Of a stretch of 64,000 nt of DNA, positions 9,589 to 18,710 are shown one piece after another. The stretch's first letter is position 1; the number at the start of each line of letters is the position of its first letter. Below the pieces are notes generated by a model. That model had not been told where the DNA came from, did not search any database, and worked only from the letters and a program-made list of their open reading frames with translations. The translations under genes and the position numbers were made by a program. The stretch is from an uncultured Methanobrevibacter sp. (lineage in GTDB: Archaea > Methanobacteriota > Methanobacteria > Methanobacteriales > Methanobacteriaceae). The stretch covers positions 1-64,000 of the forward strand of contig NZ_CACYJE010000003.1 of NCBI RefSeq assembly GCF_902774605.1. The letters run 5' to 3'.

Positions 9589-11754
9589 TTATTTACCTAC
9601 TTTTACGGTGGTAGTTGCCATGTTTTCAGCTTTAATTTCAGTGTCAGTACCTTCTTTGTAGACTTCTCCTTTCATTTCAACAACTTCTGGGAGTTTTTCT
9701 ACTTGGATAGCACAAGCTTTTAATTCAACCATTTTGGATTTAGGGTCGAAAGAATCGGAGTTGGTTAATACATTTGCAGCACATTCTACAAAGTGCATTG
9801 GAATGTTTACAATACCTTCTCTGATGTCGTCAGTTACACGAGCAGGAATTGCGATTTCTCCTCTTCTAGAGAAAGCTCTTACAACTTCACCATTGAGGAT
9901 TCCTCTTGCTTCAGCATCTTTAGTGTTGATTTCGATGAATCCAGTTTTTACCTCATTGTTTAAGGTTTCACATCTTCTGGTCATTGCTGCGTGGTAGTGG
10001 AACAATATCCTTGTAGTGGTTAATAATAATGGATATTCTTCATCTACGGTTTCGACAGGTCCTTTGTGTTCTAATGCTTGGAAGACACCTAAACCATCAG
10101 GGTGTGCAAATTTAACTTTGTGCATTAATGGTTGACATGGGTCGTCTTCGGAAGGACAAGGCCAGTGAAGTGCTTCTGGAGTGTCTAATCTTTCACGGTT
10201 CATACCTGCCATGATAGGAGCACATTCTCTGATTTCATCGAAGATTTCTTCAGCAGATTCGTAGTGGAATAATTCTCTTGGTACGCCCATTCTAACAGCG
10301 ATTTCTTCCATGATTTTCCAATCTACCCATGCGCCTTCAGGAGGTTCTTGTGCTTTGTGTAAGCATTGTACTCTTCTTTCACCACTGGTGAAGGTACCTT
10401 CTTGTTCACCCCAACCTGCTGCAGGTAATACAACATCAGCACATTGTGCAGTGTCGGTTAAGAAACATTCTTGAACGATTAACATTTCTAAGTTTTCAAG
10501 TGCTTCTTTTGTGTGTGCTACGTCTGCGTCAGAGAGAACTGGGTCTTCCCCGTGGATGTATAATACTTTTAAGTCACCAGCGTGAGCAGCGTTCATCATT
10601 TCTACTAAGGTTAAACCAGGAGTGGTTGGTAAGTTTACTTCGTAACCGTATCCACTGTAGTAGTCGTTGAACCATGCTGTGGTTTCTGGGTCTTTAACTT
10701 TTCTGTATCCTACGTAATCGGAAGGTAATGCACCCATATCACAAGCACCTTGTACGTTGTTTTGTCCCCTTAATGGGTTTACACCAGTACCTTCTCTACC
10801 AATGTTACCAGTTAACATTGCGAGGTTTGCGGTGGACATAACGTTGTCTGCTCCGTGAGAGTGTTCGGTAATACCTAATGAGTATACGATAGCTGCTTTG
10901 TCAGCGGATGCATAGTCAATAGCTAAGTGTTCAATTACTTCAGGTTTGATTCCGGTAATTTCGGAAGCAACATCTAAAGTGTATTTTTGTACGGTTTCTT
11001 TCATTTCGTCGAAACCTTTGGTTCTGTAGTGGATGAACTCTTCATCTTGTAATCCTCTGTCGATGATTACTTTGATCATAGCGTTCATTAATGCTACGTC
11101 AGTACCGGTTTCAAATTGAACATACTCATCTGCGATTTTAGCAGTAGGAGTGAATCTTGGGTCTAATACAACTAATTTAGCACCGTTTTGTTTTGCTTGG
11201 ATTAATTTACGTCCGAACAATGGGTGTGCTTCCATGTTGTTTGATCCAATACAGAAGATGTAGTCAGCTTCTTTGATACTGTCGAATCCGTTGGTCATAG
11301 CACCGGAACCGAAAGTGTTAGCTAAACCTGCTACGGTAGGACCGTGACAGATACGTGCACAGTGGTCTACGTTTTGAGTTCCACAAGCTACTCTTGCTAA
11401 TTTTTGAGTAATGTAGATGTTTTCGTTTGGTGAACGAGCACATGCGTAGAATCCAACTTTGTTAGGATCTTCGTCAGATACTTCTTTGAGTTTGTTAGCA
11501 ACAAGGTCTAATGCTTCATCCCATGATGCTTCTCTGAATTCACCGTTTTCTTTTATTAAAGGAGTAGTTAATCTGTCTTCCCTATTAATAAATTGGTATC
11601 CAAAGTTTCCTTTTGGACATACTTTACCCTCGTTTACAGGGTGTCTTTTTAAAGGTTCTACACCAACAATTTTTCCGTCTTTTACAACGAAATTGAGTCC
11701 ACAACCGGTACCACAGTATGGACAGATTGTTGGAACATATTTAATTTCAACCAT
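9589..11754 (-). CDS. fdhA: Formate dehydrogenase alpha subunit (Mo/W pterin)
   Basis: Oxidises formate to CO2, letting the methanogen use formate as electron donor. The N-terminal [4Fe-4S] site is C11/C14/C18/C46 (CPYCGTGC ... VCPKG). Cys136 in [13 protein letters not shown] stands where selenocysteine occurs in some homologues, so no recoding is needed. At 721 residues it is slightly longer than the roughly 690 I expect; the end has a [14 protein letters not shown] tail. GGAG precedes the ATG. A 24-bp hairpin separates it from the upstream fdhC. Confidence 0.96.
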   Translation of the reverse strand: MVEIKYVPTICPYCGTGCGLNFVVKDGKIVGVEPLKRHPVNEGKVCPKGNFGYQFINREDRLTTPLIKENGEFREASWDEALDLVANKLKEVSDEDPNKVGFYACARSPNENIYITQKLARVACGTQNVDHCARICHGPTVAGLANTFGSGAMTNGFDSIKEADYIFCIGSNNMEAHPLFGRKLIQAKQNGAKLVVLDPRFTPTAKIADEYVQFETGTDVALMNAMIKVIIDRGLQDEEFIHYRTKGFDEMKETVQKYTLDVASEITGIKPEVIEHLAIDYASADKAAIVYSLGITEHSHGADNVMSTANLAMLTGNIGREGTGVNPLRGQNNVQGACDMGALPSDYVGYRKVKDPETTAWFNDYYSGYGYEVNLPTTPGLTLVEMMNAAHAGDLKVLYIHGEDPVLSDADVAHTKEALENLEMLIVQECFLTDTAQCADVVLPAAGWGEQEGTFTSGERRVQCLHKAQEPPEGAWVDWKIMEEIAVRMGVPRELFHYESAEEIFDEIRECAPIMAGMNRERLDTPEALHWPCPSEDDPCQPLMHKVKFAHPDGLGVFQALEHKGPVETVDEEYPLLLTTTRILFHYHAAMTRRCETLNNEVKTGFIEINTKDAEARGILNGEVVRAFSRRGEIAIPARVTDDIREGIVNIPMHFVECAANVLTNSDSFDPKSKMVELKACAIQVEKLPEVVEMKGEVYKEGTDTEIKAENMATTTVKVGK

Positions 11755-11800
11755 TTTATAATCTCCAAAATATTATAGTTTTTTTTAAAATATTTAAAAA

Positions 11801-11824
11801 AAAGAAGCTTTAGAAAGCTTCTTT
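11801..11824 (-). terminator. Hairpin between fdhC and fdhA
   Basis: Perfect inverted repeat with 11-base arms (AAAGAAGCTTT / AAAGCTTCTTT) and a two-base centre. On the transcribed minus strand it is followed by a T-rich run, as in an intrinsic terminator. Within the fdhC-A-B operon it could partly stop transcription after fdhC, or protect the 3' end of fdhC mRNA. Confidence 0.6.
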
Positions 11825-11838
11825 GAAAGTTAACAAGC

Positions 11839-12645
11839 TTATTCTTTTAAGTAGGTGTACCAGTAGATACATGCTACAAAGATTGCTCCACCAATGATGT
11901 TACCAATGGTAACTGGTATTAAGTTGTTTACAATGATAGTACTCCAAGTTACGCCTTTAGCACCTAAGAACATACCTAATGGTATGAAGAACATGTTTGC
12001 AACACTGTGCTCAAATCCTATGGTTACGAAAGCCATAATTGGGAACCAAATACCAACGATTTTACCGATGATATCATCAGATGCATTAGCTAACCATACA
12101 GCTAAACATACAAGCCAGTTACAACCAATAGCCTTAATCATGGCGACTGTAAATGGCATGGTGACCTTACCTTCAGCTACTGCAATCGCTTTTGCAGAAA
12201 TTGCGTAAGCTGGTGCGGTTGCGTCAGTAGGAGTGATTCCACCCATAAATGCTAAAACGTATGCAACGAATAAAGCACCTACGAAGTTGAAAATCCAACT
12301 TACAACCCAGTTTTTAGCGAGACCGCCAACAGATGCGGATCCGTCTAATACACCGAGAGTCATGAACATTACGTTACCTGTAAAGAGTTCTGATCCTGCT
12401 AAAACTACAATGATCAAACCTACAGGGAACACTGCACCAAATACGAATTTTTCTAAACCTAATGGAGCGCCTGCTTTTAACATACCTGCGCTTGCTACTA
12501 CTGCTAATAATCCACCGAATGCAATGTATGCTCCTGCTAAGAAGGAGAGTAAGATTACATTGACGATATTAGCTGAGTTTTTTGCTCCAGCAGTTCCTGA
12601 AATTGCTTTTGCAGTTTCTACTGGACTTTTAAAAGATGAACTCAT
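11839..12645 (-). CDS. fdhC: Formate transporter (FNT family)
   Basis: Membrane channel for formate uptake. The 268 residues show six hydrophobic segments. The FNT texts are visible: [11 protein letters not shown] near residue 42, [16 protein letters not shown] around 83-98, and [20 protein letters not shown] around 210-229, which includes the conserved His region. It heads the fdhCAB operon. AGAGGTTG precedes the ATG, and TTATATATAATAA on the minus strand near 12739-12751 is a likely TATA box. Confidence 0.95.
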   Translation of the reverse strand: MSSSFKSPVETAKAISGTAGAKNSANIVNVILLSFLAGAYIAFGGLLAVVASAGMLKAGAPLGLEKFVFGAVFPVGLIIVVLAGSELFTGNVMFMTLGVLDGSASVGGLAKNWVVSWIFNFVGALFVAYVLAFMGGITPTDATAPAYAISAKAIAVAEGKVTMPFTVAMIKAIGCNWLVCLAVWLANASDDIIGKIVGIWFPIMAFVTIGFEHSVANMFFIPLGMFLGAKGVTWSTIIVNNLIPVTIGNIIGGAIFVACIYWYTYLKE

Positions 12646-13119
12646 ATTATCAACCTCTTTTATTCCCTTTAATTTAAATTTTTATAATACTAATGAATCC
12701 CACAATTTAGTTCAATGAGTATTATGATATTATATTAGTTTATTATATATAAAAAGGATTTGTTATTAGAACGTAAAAGAAATACTTAAATACTACGAAC
12801 TTACAAATTTAATCATAATGATAAATCATGATGGATTATATACACATCGTGAAAAAAATCTTTTTTTGCCAAATGGACTTTAATTTAACTTTAGAATATG
12901 CTAATTTTATAAATTAATCGTTAAATTCTCAAATGATTAATCATGCTGCCTTCTTAAAAAAATAAACGGCGATAATATCCATATGTTTAAAAATCACCCT
13001 CGTTGTTTTTTGATGAAAATGCTAAAAAAAGTTTACAATCGATGAAAAAAACATACCTAAATCGAGAAAAAAATAATTAAAATGGCATAATAATATTATA
13101 TTATGGAAAAGGTGAAAAC
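12646..13119. promoter_or_regulatory. Divergent control region between fdhC and fdhD
   Basis: A 474-base gene-free stretch with the fdhC promoter (TATA-like TTATATATAATAA, minus, 12739-12751) and an fdhD promoter near 13089-13102. Three short palindromes share the ATCAT/ATGAT half-site: 12812-12822 (ATCATAATGAT), 12825-12832 (ATCATGAT) and 12933-12944 (ATGATTAATCAT). The first two lie about 60-90 bases upstream of the fdhC TATA. The short frames inside are low-complexity and not convincing. Confidence 0.45.
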
Positions 13120-13866
13120 ATGAGAATCGAAGAAGTCGATGCAATACAATATAAAAACGATGAGGCAACCGAGGCAAAGGAAAAAGTCGTGAAGGATGAA
13201 ACAATAACATTGACAATCAACAATGACATTTCAAGAAGCCTGTCCGCAATAGAAGACTCCCTTAAGGAATTTGCAGTGGGATACCTCTTCAACGAGAACA
13301 TGGTGAGATCCCTCGACGACATTAAAAAAATAGACATTGACGGACCACAAATCAATGTTGAAATAGACGATACCCTGCTCAAGACTAACGAGACAGTGCT
13401 CTGCTCCGACTCCGCAGGAGGCTGGAGAAGCAAAATAAAGAATGTGAACCCCGTCGAATCAGATTTCCAGGTGGATGTCCATGAGCTGATTGACAGGATC
13501 GAAGAGCTTAAAAACAATGCGGAAATCTGGCAGGCGACAGGAGGAACACATGTTGCGGGAATAGTGCATGACGGTCAATTCATCGTTAAGGAGGATGTGA
13601 GCCGCCACGTTGCAGTGGACAAGGTGATCGGGTACGGAATATTGAACGGCTTTGACCTGAACCATTCATATGTCATCTACAGCGGCAGGATGCCGGCCGA
13701 CATGGTCATTAAGATGACCCGTGCAGGAGTGCCGATACTTGCATCGAACGCAGCTCCCGCTAATTCAGGATACAATATTGCAAAAAAAGGTAATATTACA
13801 TTGGTCGGCTTTTTAAGGGGCCAACGCTGTAATATATATAATAATCAGAATAGAATCCTATTCTAG
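13120..13866 (+). CDS. fdhD: Formate dehydrogenase accessory sulfurtransferase FdhD
   Basis: Passes sulfur from a cysteine desulfurase to the Mo/W cofactor of formate dehydrogenase. The 248 residues have FdhD landmarks: LKEFAVGYLFNE near residue 49, TGGTHVAGIV near 141, VAVDKVIGYG, YSGRMPADMVIKMTRAG and the C-terminal NITLVGFLRGQRCNIY. The usual CXXC sulfur-transfer loop reads CSDSAGG here (C95): only the first Cys is present. GGTGA precedes the ATG. It is transcribed away from fdhCAB, and its last 9 bases overlap the convergent hxlB gene. Confidence 0.92.
   Translation: MRIEEVDAIQYKNDEATEAKEKVVKDETITLTINNDISRSLSAIEDSLKEFAVGYLFNENMVRSLDDIKKIDIDGPQINVEIDDTLLKTNETVLCSDSAGGWRSKIKNVNPVESDFQVDVHELIDRIEELKNNAEIWQATGGTHVAGIVHDGQFIVKEDVSRHVAVDKVIGYGILNGFDLNHSYVIYSGRMPADMVIKMTRAGVPILASNAAPANSGYNIAKKGNITLVGFLRGQRCNIYNNQNRILF
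13847..13864. terminator. Bidirectional hairpin over the fdhD and hxlB stop codons
   Basis: AGAATAG / CTATTCT with a 4-base loop. The hxlB stop (TAG, minus, 13860-13858) lies inside the stem and the fdhD stop TAG begins at its last base. It is symmetrical, so it can act for both convergent genes. Confidence 0.55.
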
Positions 13867-14448
13867 AACTGTGTGTCTTGCTTTCAAGTCGCTTTCTGTT
13901 TGATGCATCTTCTCCATGAGTTCGGAAACGATTGCATCCAAGAATACGAGAGTGGTCAATTCGAAAGCGGTTCCCAATGGAGTGAGTGAAGTGTAGTTAC
14001 CGTGGATTTGACGTTTCATATAGTTTTCGTCGTCCACTTCTTTTTTTGTTCTTCCCTTGACTAGAATGTAACTGTCACATAACTGACCCAATGTTGAATC
14101 TGGATATGATGTTAAGGCAAGAACTTTAGAACCTCTATTTTTAGCAATCCTGGCGGCGGATACGATAGTGTTGGTTTCGCCGGAACCTGAAATCGCAACG
14201 ATGCAGTCATCTGCATAGATAGCTGGAGAAATGGTTTCGCCCACAACATATGCACTTAAGCCAAGGTGCATCAATCTCATTGCAAATGCCTTTGCAGCAA
14301 GACCTGACCTTCCCGCTCCGGTTACGAAAATGTTTTTAGACCCCATTATGATTTCTTCAAACTTTTCAATAGCTTCTTCATCCAAGTAGTCTTGTGCAGT
14401 TTCAATATTATTCAATATAGCTTTAATAGAGGTTTTCATTATTTCCAT
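13858..14448 (-). CDS. hxlB: 6-phospho-3-hexuloisomerase
   Basis: SIS-domain isomerase that interconverts 6-phospho-3-hexulose and fructose 6-phosphate. In methanogens this is part of the reversed ribulose monophosphate route that makes ribulose 5-phosphate. The 196 residues have VTGAGRSGLAAKAFAMRLMH near 42 and ISGSGETNTIVSAA near 85, followed by the PHI-type tail TPLGTAFELTTLVFLDAIVS. The start could be 14448 (GGT four bases upstream) or the internal ATG at 14439. A fused or adjacent hexulose-phosphate synthase is not in the window. Confidence 0.9.
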   Translation of the reverse strand: MEIMKTSIKAILNNIETAQDYLDEEAIEKFEEIIMGSKNIFVTGAGRSGLAAKAFAMRLMHLGLSAYVVGETISPAIYADDCIVAISGSGETNTIVSAARIAKNRGSKVLALTSYPDSTLGQLCDSYILVKGRTKKEVDDENYMKRQIHGNYTSLTPLGTAFELTTLVFLDAIVSELMEKMHQTESDLKARHTVLE

Positions 14449-14506
14449 TTTTACCTAATCCATAAATCGATATTATTAATTATGATTACAATTTTATTTA
14501 TAATTA

Positions 14507-15376
14507 ATGAAATTTGAAAGCAGGGGATTGATAAGTCTTGAAATCGATGGCAAAGTCTATGACTATAAACTGTACCAGAGCTTGGAATCCCTATCCCAAA
14601 CACATTCACAGAGGAAATCCGCAAAGGAACTGAACATATCCCATACGGTATTCAACAGACGTCTCCTAAAGGCTGAGGACAAGTTGGGAATAAAGATTAC
14701 CCGCAAGGAGGGCAACGGCAGTTATTTGACCGAGGACGGTTTGGGGTTGCTTGAAGAGTTCAGGAAATACTTGATCCAGATTGAAAAAACTCCCAATATA
14801 AATATTGCCGGAGGACATATAAGCACCGGATTGCTGGAAAGCATAGCCACACCATTCAATACGAACATTTACAGCAGCAACGACAATGACGCATTTGAAC
14901 TTGCAAAAAGGGGAGCGGTCGACATCTTAACATTGGACGACCCGCTGATTGCATATGAGCGCGACATCAATTTCATGCCGATAGCCTATGACTATCTTGT
15001 CCTGGTTGCAAATCCCAAATCAAGGAATATCGAGAGCATTTCAGACCTGGAGGGGCTTGACTTTGTCAACGTCAAGGGTTCGGCCCAGAGGCTTGCCTGG
15101 AACAGCCTTGACCATTATGATATCGAGTACAACCTCAAGGAGAATGTCAATTCGCAGTTTGATGCATTTAAGATGGTCAGGAATTCAGAGGACCTTTATA
15201 CATTTTTGAATGCCAGTTATTTCAAGGGAAATGAGCTTTTGAAGTATGACACACAGCATGTTATCAGCGTCATCAAGGTAAATGATGATAAGAGCGAAGT
15301 TGATGATTACATCCGTTTTCTGCTCAACGATGGTCAGAAGGCCATTGAAAATGAGGGTTTCACACCAATGGGTTAG
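14507..15376 (+). CDS. ModE/LysR-type regulator with a periplasmic-binding-protein-like domain
   Basis: The first about 90 residues form a winged HTH of the ModE/LysR kind (TYR-x-SLESLSQTHSQRKSAKELNISHTVFNRRL, residues about 25-55). Residues about 95-289 resemble a substrate-binding domain, with DAFELAKRGAVDILTLDD and the hinge region YDYLVLVANPK. Location between fdhD/fdhCAB and the fwd/mobB cluster suggests a molybdate- or tungstate-responsive regulator; this is inference. No clear ribosome-binding site precedes ATG 14507, so the mRNA may be nearly leaderless. The stop codon starts a 24-bp element repeated after polC. Confidence 0.75.
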   Translation: MKFESRGLISLEIDGKVYDYKLYQSLESLSQTHSQRKSAKELNISHTVFNRRLLKAEDKLGIKITRKEGNGSYLTEDGLGLLEEFRKYLIQIEKTPNINIAGGHISTGLLESIATPFNTNIYSSNDNDAFELAKRGAVDILTLDDPLIAYERDINFMPIAYDYLVLVANPKSRNIESISDLEGLDFVNVKGSAQRLAWNSLDHYDIEYNLKENVNSQFDAFKMVRNSEDLYTFLNASYFKGNELLKYDTQHVISVIKVNDDKSEVDDYIRFLLNDGQKAIENEGFTPMG

Positions 15377-15397
15377 GAATACTCATCATGCGCTCTC
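15374..15397 (+). repeat. 24-bp element after a stop codon, copy 1
   Basis: Begins with the TAG stop of the regulator gene and reads TAGGAATACTC, then CGCTCTC at its end. It matches 21 of 24 bases with 27258-27281, which begins with the polC stop codon. The genes are unrelated, so coding does not explain the match. Confidence 0.6.
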
Positions 15398-15470
15398 GGC
15401 AAAATTGGATATCATATATATTATAAAAGTATGTGCATTCACTCATGTTACATTATGATTTTGTGCAGGT

Positions 15471-15493
15471 GTGCATACTCGACCGATATGCAC
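15471..15493. promoter_or_regulatory. Inverted repeat GTGCATA-N9-TATGCAC upstream of the PfkB gene
   Basis: Perfect 7-base arms with a 9-base centre; a further half-like TATGTGCAT lies at 15430-15438. It is about 60 bases before the PfkB ribosome-binding site, and is a candidate operator. No known consensus is recognised. Confidence 0.35.
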
Positions 15494-15554
15494 TTTCAAA
15501 ACATTAAATAATGATGAAGCACAATATTAAATTGAAATATAAAAAGGCGATATT

Positions 15555-16469
15555 ATGGTTAAAAACAGAGATTTACTAGCAATTGGCCACTCTGCTCATG
15601 ATTATATTATTAGAGTGCCTGAATTTCCAAAAGCTAACTTTTCAGCCCCAATAACCAACATGAAAACTTTTAATGGTGGAGCGGCTGCGAATGTGGCTTG
15701 TGTTGGAGCGAAATTAGGTTTAAAGACCTCCCTTGTTTCAGCTGTTGGAGGAGATTTCAAAAGAACTGAATATTATGAACACATGCAAAATTTAGGTATC
15801 GACACCGAATCATTAATCATTGTTCCGGGCGAGGAAACACCGACCGCCTTTGTCCTGACAGATGACAATGATGACCAAATCAGTTACTTCTACTGGGGCG
15901 CCGCCAAGGAATTTGGCGAAAGTAAAGTTCCGGTCAAAGCCATTGAAAATGCTGAGGCGGTTCATCTTGCAACCGGTGATCCTGAATTCAATTGGAAATG
16001 TTCACAGGAAGCTAAAAACCAGGACTTGCTCGTTTCATTTGACCCTGGCCAGGACCTTGGAATGTATGATACCAAAAAGCTGGTCGACGTTATTGAAAAC
16101 ACCACCATACTCTTCGGTAATCATCATGAGATTGAAAGAATCCTTGATGCTCTTGAGGTGGACCTTGCGGGATTGAGGACAATGGGTCCTAAAATCATCG
16201 TCAAGACCTGCGGAGCCAAGGGATGTGAGATTTATTCAAATGAAGACAAAGTCGTCATTGAGGCAATTCCTACCGAGGCTGTTGACCCAACCGGTGCCGG
16301 GGATTCATATAGGGCAGGATTCTTATCAAGATTCCTGAATGGAGAATCACTTGAGGAATCCGCGAAGTTCGCATCTTCAGTTTCTTCATTTATCATCCAA
16401 CATCAGGGTTGTCAAACCAATATGCCAACTTTTGATGAGGCTTTTGAAAGAATGAGTGAATTTTATTAA
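15555..16469 (+). CDS. PfkB-family sugar or nucleoside kinase
   Basis: Ribokinase-fold phosphotransferase of 304 residues. It shows the sugar-binding GGAAANVACVGAKLGL near residue 42 and the catalytic DPTGAGDSYRAGF near 242, including the base Asp and anion hole. Methanogen members of this group include nucleoside kinases and ribokinase-like enzymes; the substrate cannot be read from the sequence. GGCGAT precedes the ATG. It stands alone, with a promoter of its own and the inverted repeat at 15471 upstream. Confidence 0.85.
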   Translation: MVKNRDLLAIGHSAHDYIIRVPEFPKANFSAPITNMKTFNGGAAANVACVGAKLGLKTSLVSAVGGDFKRTEYYEHMQNLGIDTESLIIVPGEETPTAFVLTDDNDDQISYFYWGAAKEFGESKVPVKAIENAEAVHLATGDPEFNWKCSQEAKNQDLLVSFDPGQDLGMYDTKKLVDVIENTTILFGNHHEIERILDALEVDLAGLRTMGPKIIVKTCGAKGCEIYSNEDKVVIEAIPTEAVDPTGAGDSYRAGFLSRFLNGESLEESAKFASSVSSFIIQHQGCQTNMPTFDEAFERMSEFY

Positions 16470-16699
16470 TTCCTACATTTTTTCAATTTTACTTTATTTT
16501 TATCCATACTGCTTTATTTTTATTGTGCTTTTTTTATGAATGCTATTTTTTAAAAAATACTTTATTTTACTCAATAAAATTGGAATTAAGTTTATCATAC
16601 TAATTTAAATACTATTAACTAAATATATGAGATTATCAATTTGATATGAGAGATTTTTAAATTAAATTTGACTGTTTTAAATTTTAATTGAGGGAAACT
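16470..16699. promoter_or_regulatory. AT-rich leader and promoter region of thiC
   Basis: A gene-free, very AT-rich region. I looked for a TPP riboswitch core (CTGAGA and ACCTGATCTGG-like text) and found none, so thiamine control here, if any, is not by a recognisable TPP riboswitch. Confidence 0.4.
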
Positions 16700-17998
16700 A
16701 TGACACAAATTAGCGATGCAAAAAAAGGCATATTAACAGATGAAATGAAGCACGTTGCAGAAATAGAAGGAGTATCCGAAGATTTCATCCTAAAATCAGT
16801 GGCACAAGGAACCATTGTAATACCAAGCAACGTCAACAGAGACATTGAAGCATCAGGTATCGGTGCAGGCCTCAGGACAAAAGTGAACGCAACAGTGGGA
16901 ACATCAACCGACATCGTTGACTTTGATGAGGAAGTGCTAAAGGCACAAATCGCAATCGACAACGGCGCTGACTGCCTTATGGAGTTAAGTATCGGGGGAG
17001 AACTGGACGTAATTAGACGCAGAGTCCTCGACATGTCCCCATTGCCTGTGGGATCCGTGCCGGTGTACCAGGCCGCAATCGAAAGCATAAGAAAGGACGG
17101 TTCAGTAGTCTACATGGATGAGGATGACCTCTTTAAAACCATTGAAAAACAGGCAAAAGACGGTATTGACTTCATGGCAATCCACAGCAGCATCAACATC
17201 GAAACACTAACCAGGCTCAAAAGACAAGGCCGTGTGACCGGATTGGTTTCACGTGGAGGGTCATTCATGTCCGGCTGGATTGTTGAAAACGAAAAGGAAA
17301 ACCCATTATATGAAAACTTCGACTATGTGCTTGAAATAGCCAAGGAACACGACGTGGTACTGTCACTCGCAAACGGTATGAGAGCAGGGTCCATTGCCGA
17401 TTCAACCGACAGGGCTCAAATACAAGAATTGATCATTTTAGGAGAACTGATTGACAGGTCACGTGAAGCCGGAGTTCAATGTATGATTGAAGGACCTGGA
17501 CACATTCCAATCAACGAAATCCCAACCAACGTAATGATTCAAAAGAAAATGTGCTCCAACGCACCATTCTATATGCTCGGACCAATCGTATGTGATGTTG
17601 CACCTGGATACGACCATATCGTATCAGCAATCGGAGCCGCATCATCCGCAAAGGCCGGAGCTGACTTCATCTGCTACGTGACTCCTGCGGAACACCTGGC
17701 ATTGCCTAACCCTGATGATGTGAGGGAAGGAGTTATTGCAACCAAGATCGGAGCATATGCAGGTGACCTTGCAACCGGCCAAATCGACGGTTCACAAGAC
17801 CTTGCAATGGCTGAAGCCCGTAAAAGACTTGATTGGGAAGCACAATACGAATGTGCAATGTTTCCGGAAGCGGCACGTGCCAAAAGGGATCAAAGACCAC
17901 CTGAAGAGGAAGACACCTGTACAATGTGCGGCAACTACTGTGCAGTGAAAATCGTTAACGAATGGCTTGACCAGTCAGATTCAGAATTAATCAAATAG
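16700..17998 (+). CDS. thiC: Phosphomethylpyrimidine synthase ThiC
   Basis: Radical SAM enzyme that turns aminoimidazole ribotide into the pyrimidine of thiamine. It has [15 protein letters not shown] near residue 265, and [21 protein letters not shown] after it. The C-terminal cluster motif is CTMCGNYC, a CX2CX3C spacing; the classical bacterial ThiC motif is CX2CX4C. ATG 16700 is used, since GAGGG lies 7 bases upstream and the in-frame TTG at 16688 overlaps that site. Length 432 residues, normal for the archaeal form. Confidence 0.95.
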   Translation: MTQISDAKKGILTDEMKHVAEIEGVSEDFILKSVAQGTIVIPSNVNRDIEASGIGAGLRTKVNATVGTSTDIVDFDEEVLKAQIAIDNGADCLMELSIGGELDVIRRRVLDMSPLPVGSVPVYQAAIESIRKDGSVVYMDEDDLFKTIEKQAKDGIDFMAIHSSINIETLTRLKRQGRVTGLVSRGGSFMSGWIVENEKENPLYENFDYVLEIAKEHDVVLSLANGMRAGSIADSTDRAQIQELIILGELIDRSREAGVQCMIEGPGHIPINEIPTNVMIQKKMCSNAPFYMLGPIVCDVAPGYDHIVSAIGAASSAKAGADFICYVTPAEHLALPNPDDVREGVIATKIGAYAGDLATGQIDGSQDLAMAEARKRLDWEAQYECAMFPEAARAKRDQRPPEEEDTCTMCGNYCAVKIVNEWLDQSDSELIK

Positions 17999-18018
17999 AT
18001 AATCAATCATTATCTATT
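17994..18018 (+). terminator. Terminator hairpin over the thiC stop codon
   Basis: AATAGATAAT / ATTATCTATT with a 5-base loop; the TAG stop lies in the left arm. A T-rich run follows within a few bases. Confidence 0.65.
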
Positions 18019-18110
18019 CCTTCTATTTTTTTAAATAATGTAATTTATATATTCCAATGAACAAAATATTATACATCCATTTTAGATTATACTAAAAGAG
18101 GTGTATTGAA

Positions 18111-18614
18111 ATGAGAAAAATATTAATGATAGGAGTATTTCTACTCGCAGTTTGCATTACAATCGGTGCTGTGAGTGCTGATGACGGATTCAGTTTCAAC
18201 TGGTCTTCAAGCGACAGCAGCAATTCCGACGGAGGCCAAATCAGCTTCGACAATGGTAAATTAAAAATACAAGACGTGGAATTAAACATTCCAGACGGAT
18301 ACAAGGAAAACGAAAGTGCACAGAAATTAGCTGAAAAGGCTGAAGACCTGGAAGACGCTAAATTTTCACTATGCTCATTCCTCAACGGAGATAAGGAAAT
18401 AGTTACCAAAGTGTTCTTCTCAGATGAGGTTGACTTCAACAAGCTAACCCCTACTGACGATTCTTCCGTTGAAAAGACCATTGCAGGTATCGATGGACTC
18501 TACTTTAAGGACAAATACGGTGACGGAACTCCAACATTCGAATTTTTAAAAGACGGCAAAATCGTTGAAGTGAACGCTCCGGACGATGACACCATCGAAG
18601 AAGTTATCAAATAG
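18111..18614 (+). CDS. Small secreted protein, function unknown
   Basis: A 167-residue protein with a clear signal peptide (MRKILMIGVFLLAVCITIGA, then VSA-D as the likely cleavage site). The mature part starts with a Ser/Asp-rich linker and continues with beta-strand-like text, KLKIQDVELNIPDGYKENE. I do not recognise a family; such short exported proteins are frequent in Methanobrevibacter. GAGGTG precedes the ATG. It lies alone between thiC and the proteasome ATPase. Confidence 0.7.
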   Translation: MRKILMIGVFLLAVCITIGAVSADDGFSFNWSSSDSSNSDGGQISFDNGKLKIQDVELNIPDGYKENESAQKLAEKAEDLEDAKFSLCSFLNGDKEIVTKVFFSDEVDFNKLTPTDDSSVEKTIAGIDGLYFKDKYGDGTPTFEFLKDGKIVEVNAPDDDTIEEVIK

Positions 18615-18710
18615 GGATCAAATCATTCGATTTTATCCTTTCTTTTTTTCAAACACCAAAACATCAAACTATTTTTACATTCAATTCCATAATTATCAAT
18701 AGGTGAGATT

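Noticed and set aside
9985-11754. Possible selenocysteine form of FdhA
   Set aside because: The key codon encodes Cys136; no in-frame TGA.
16470-16699. TPP riboswitch before thiC
   Set aside because: No conserved core sequence and no matching stems.
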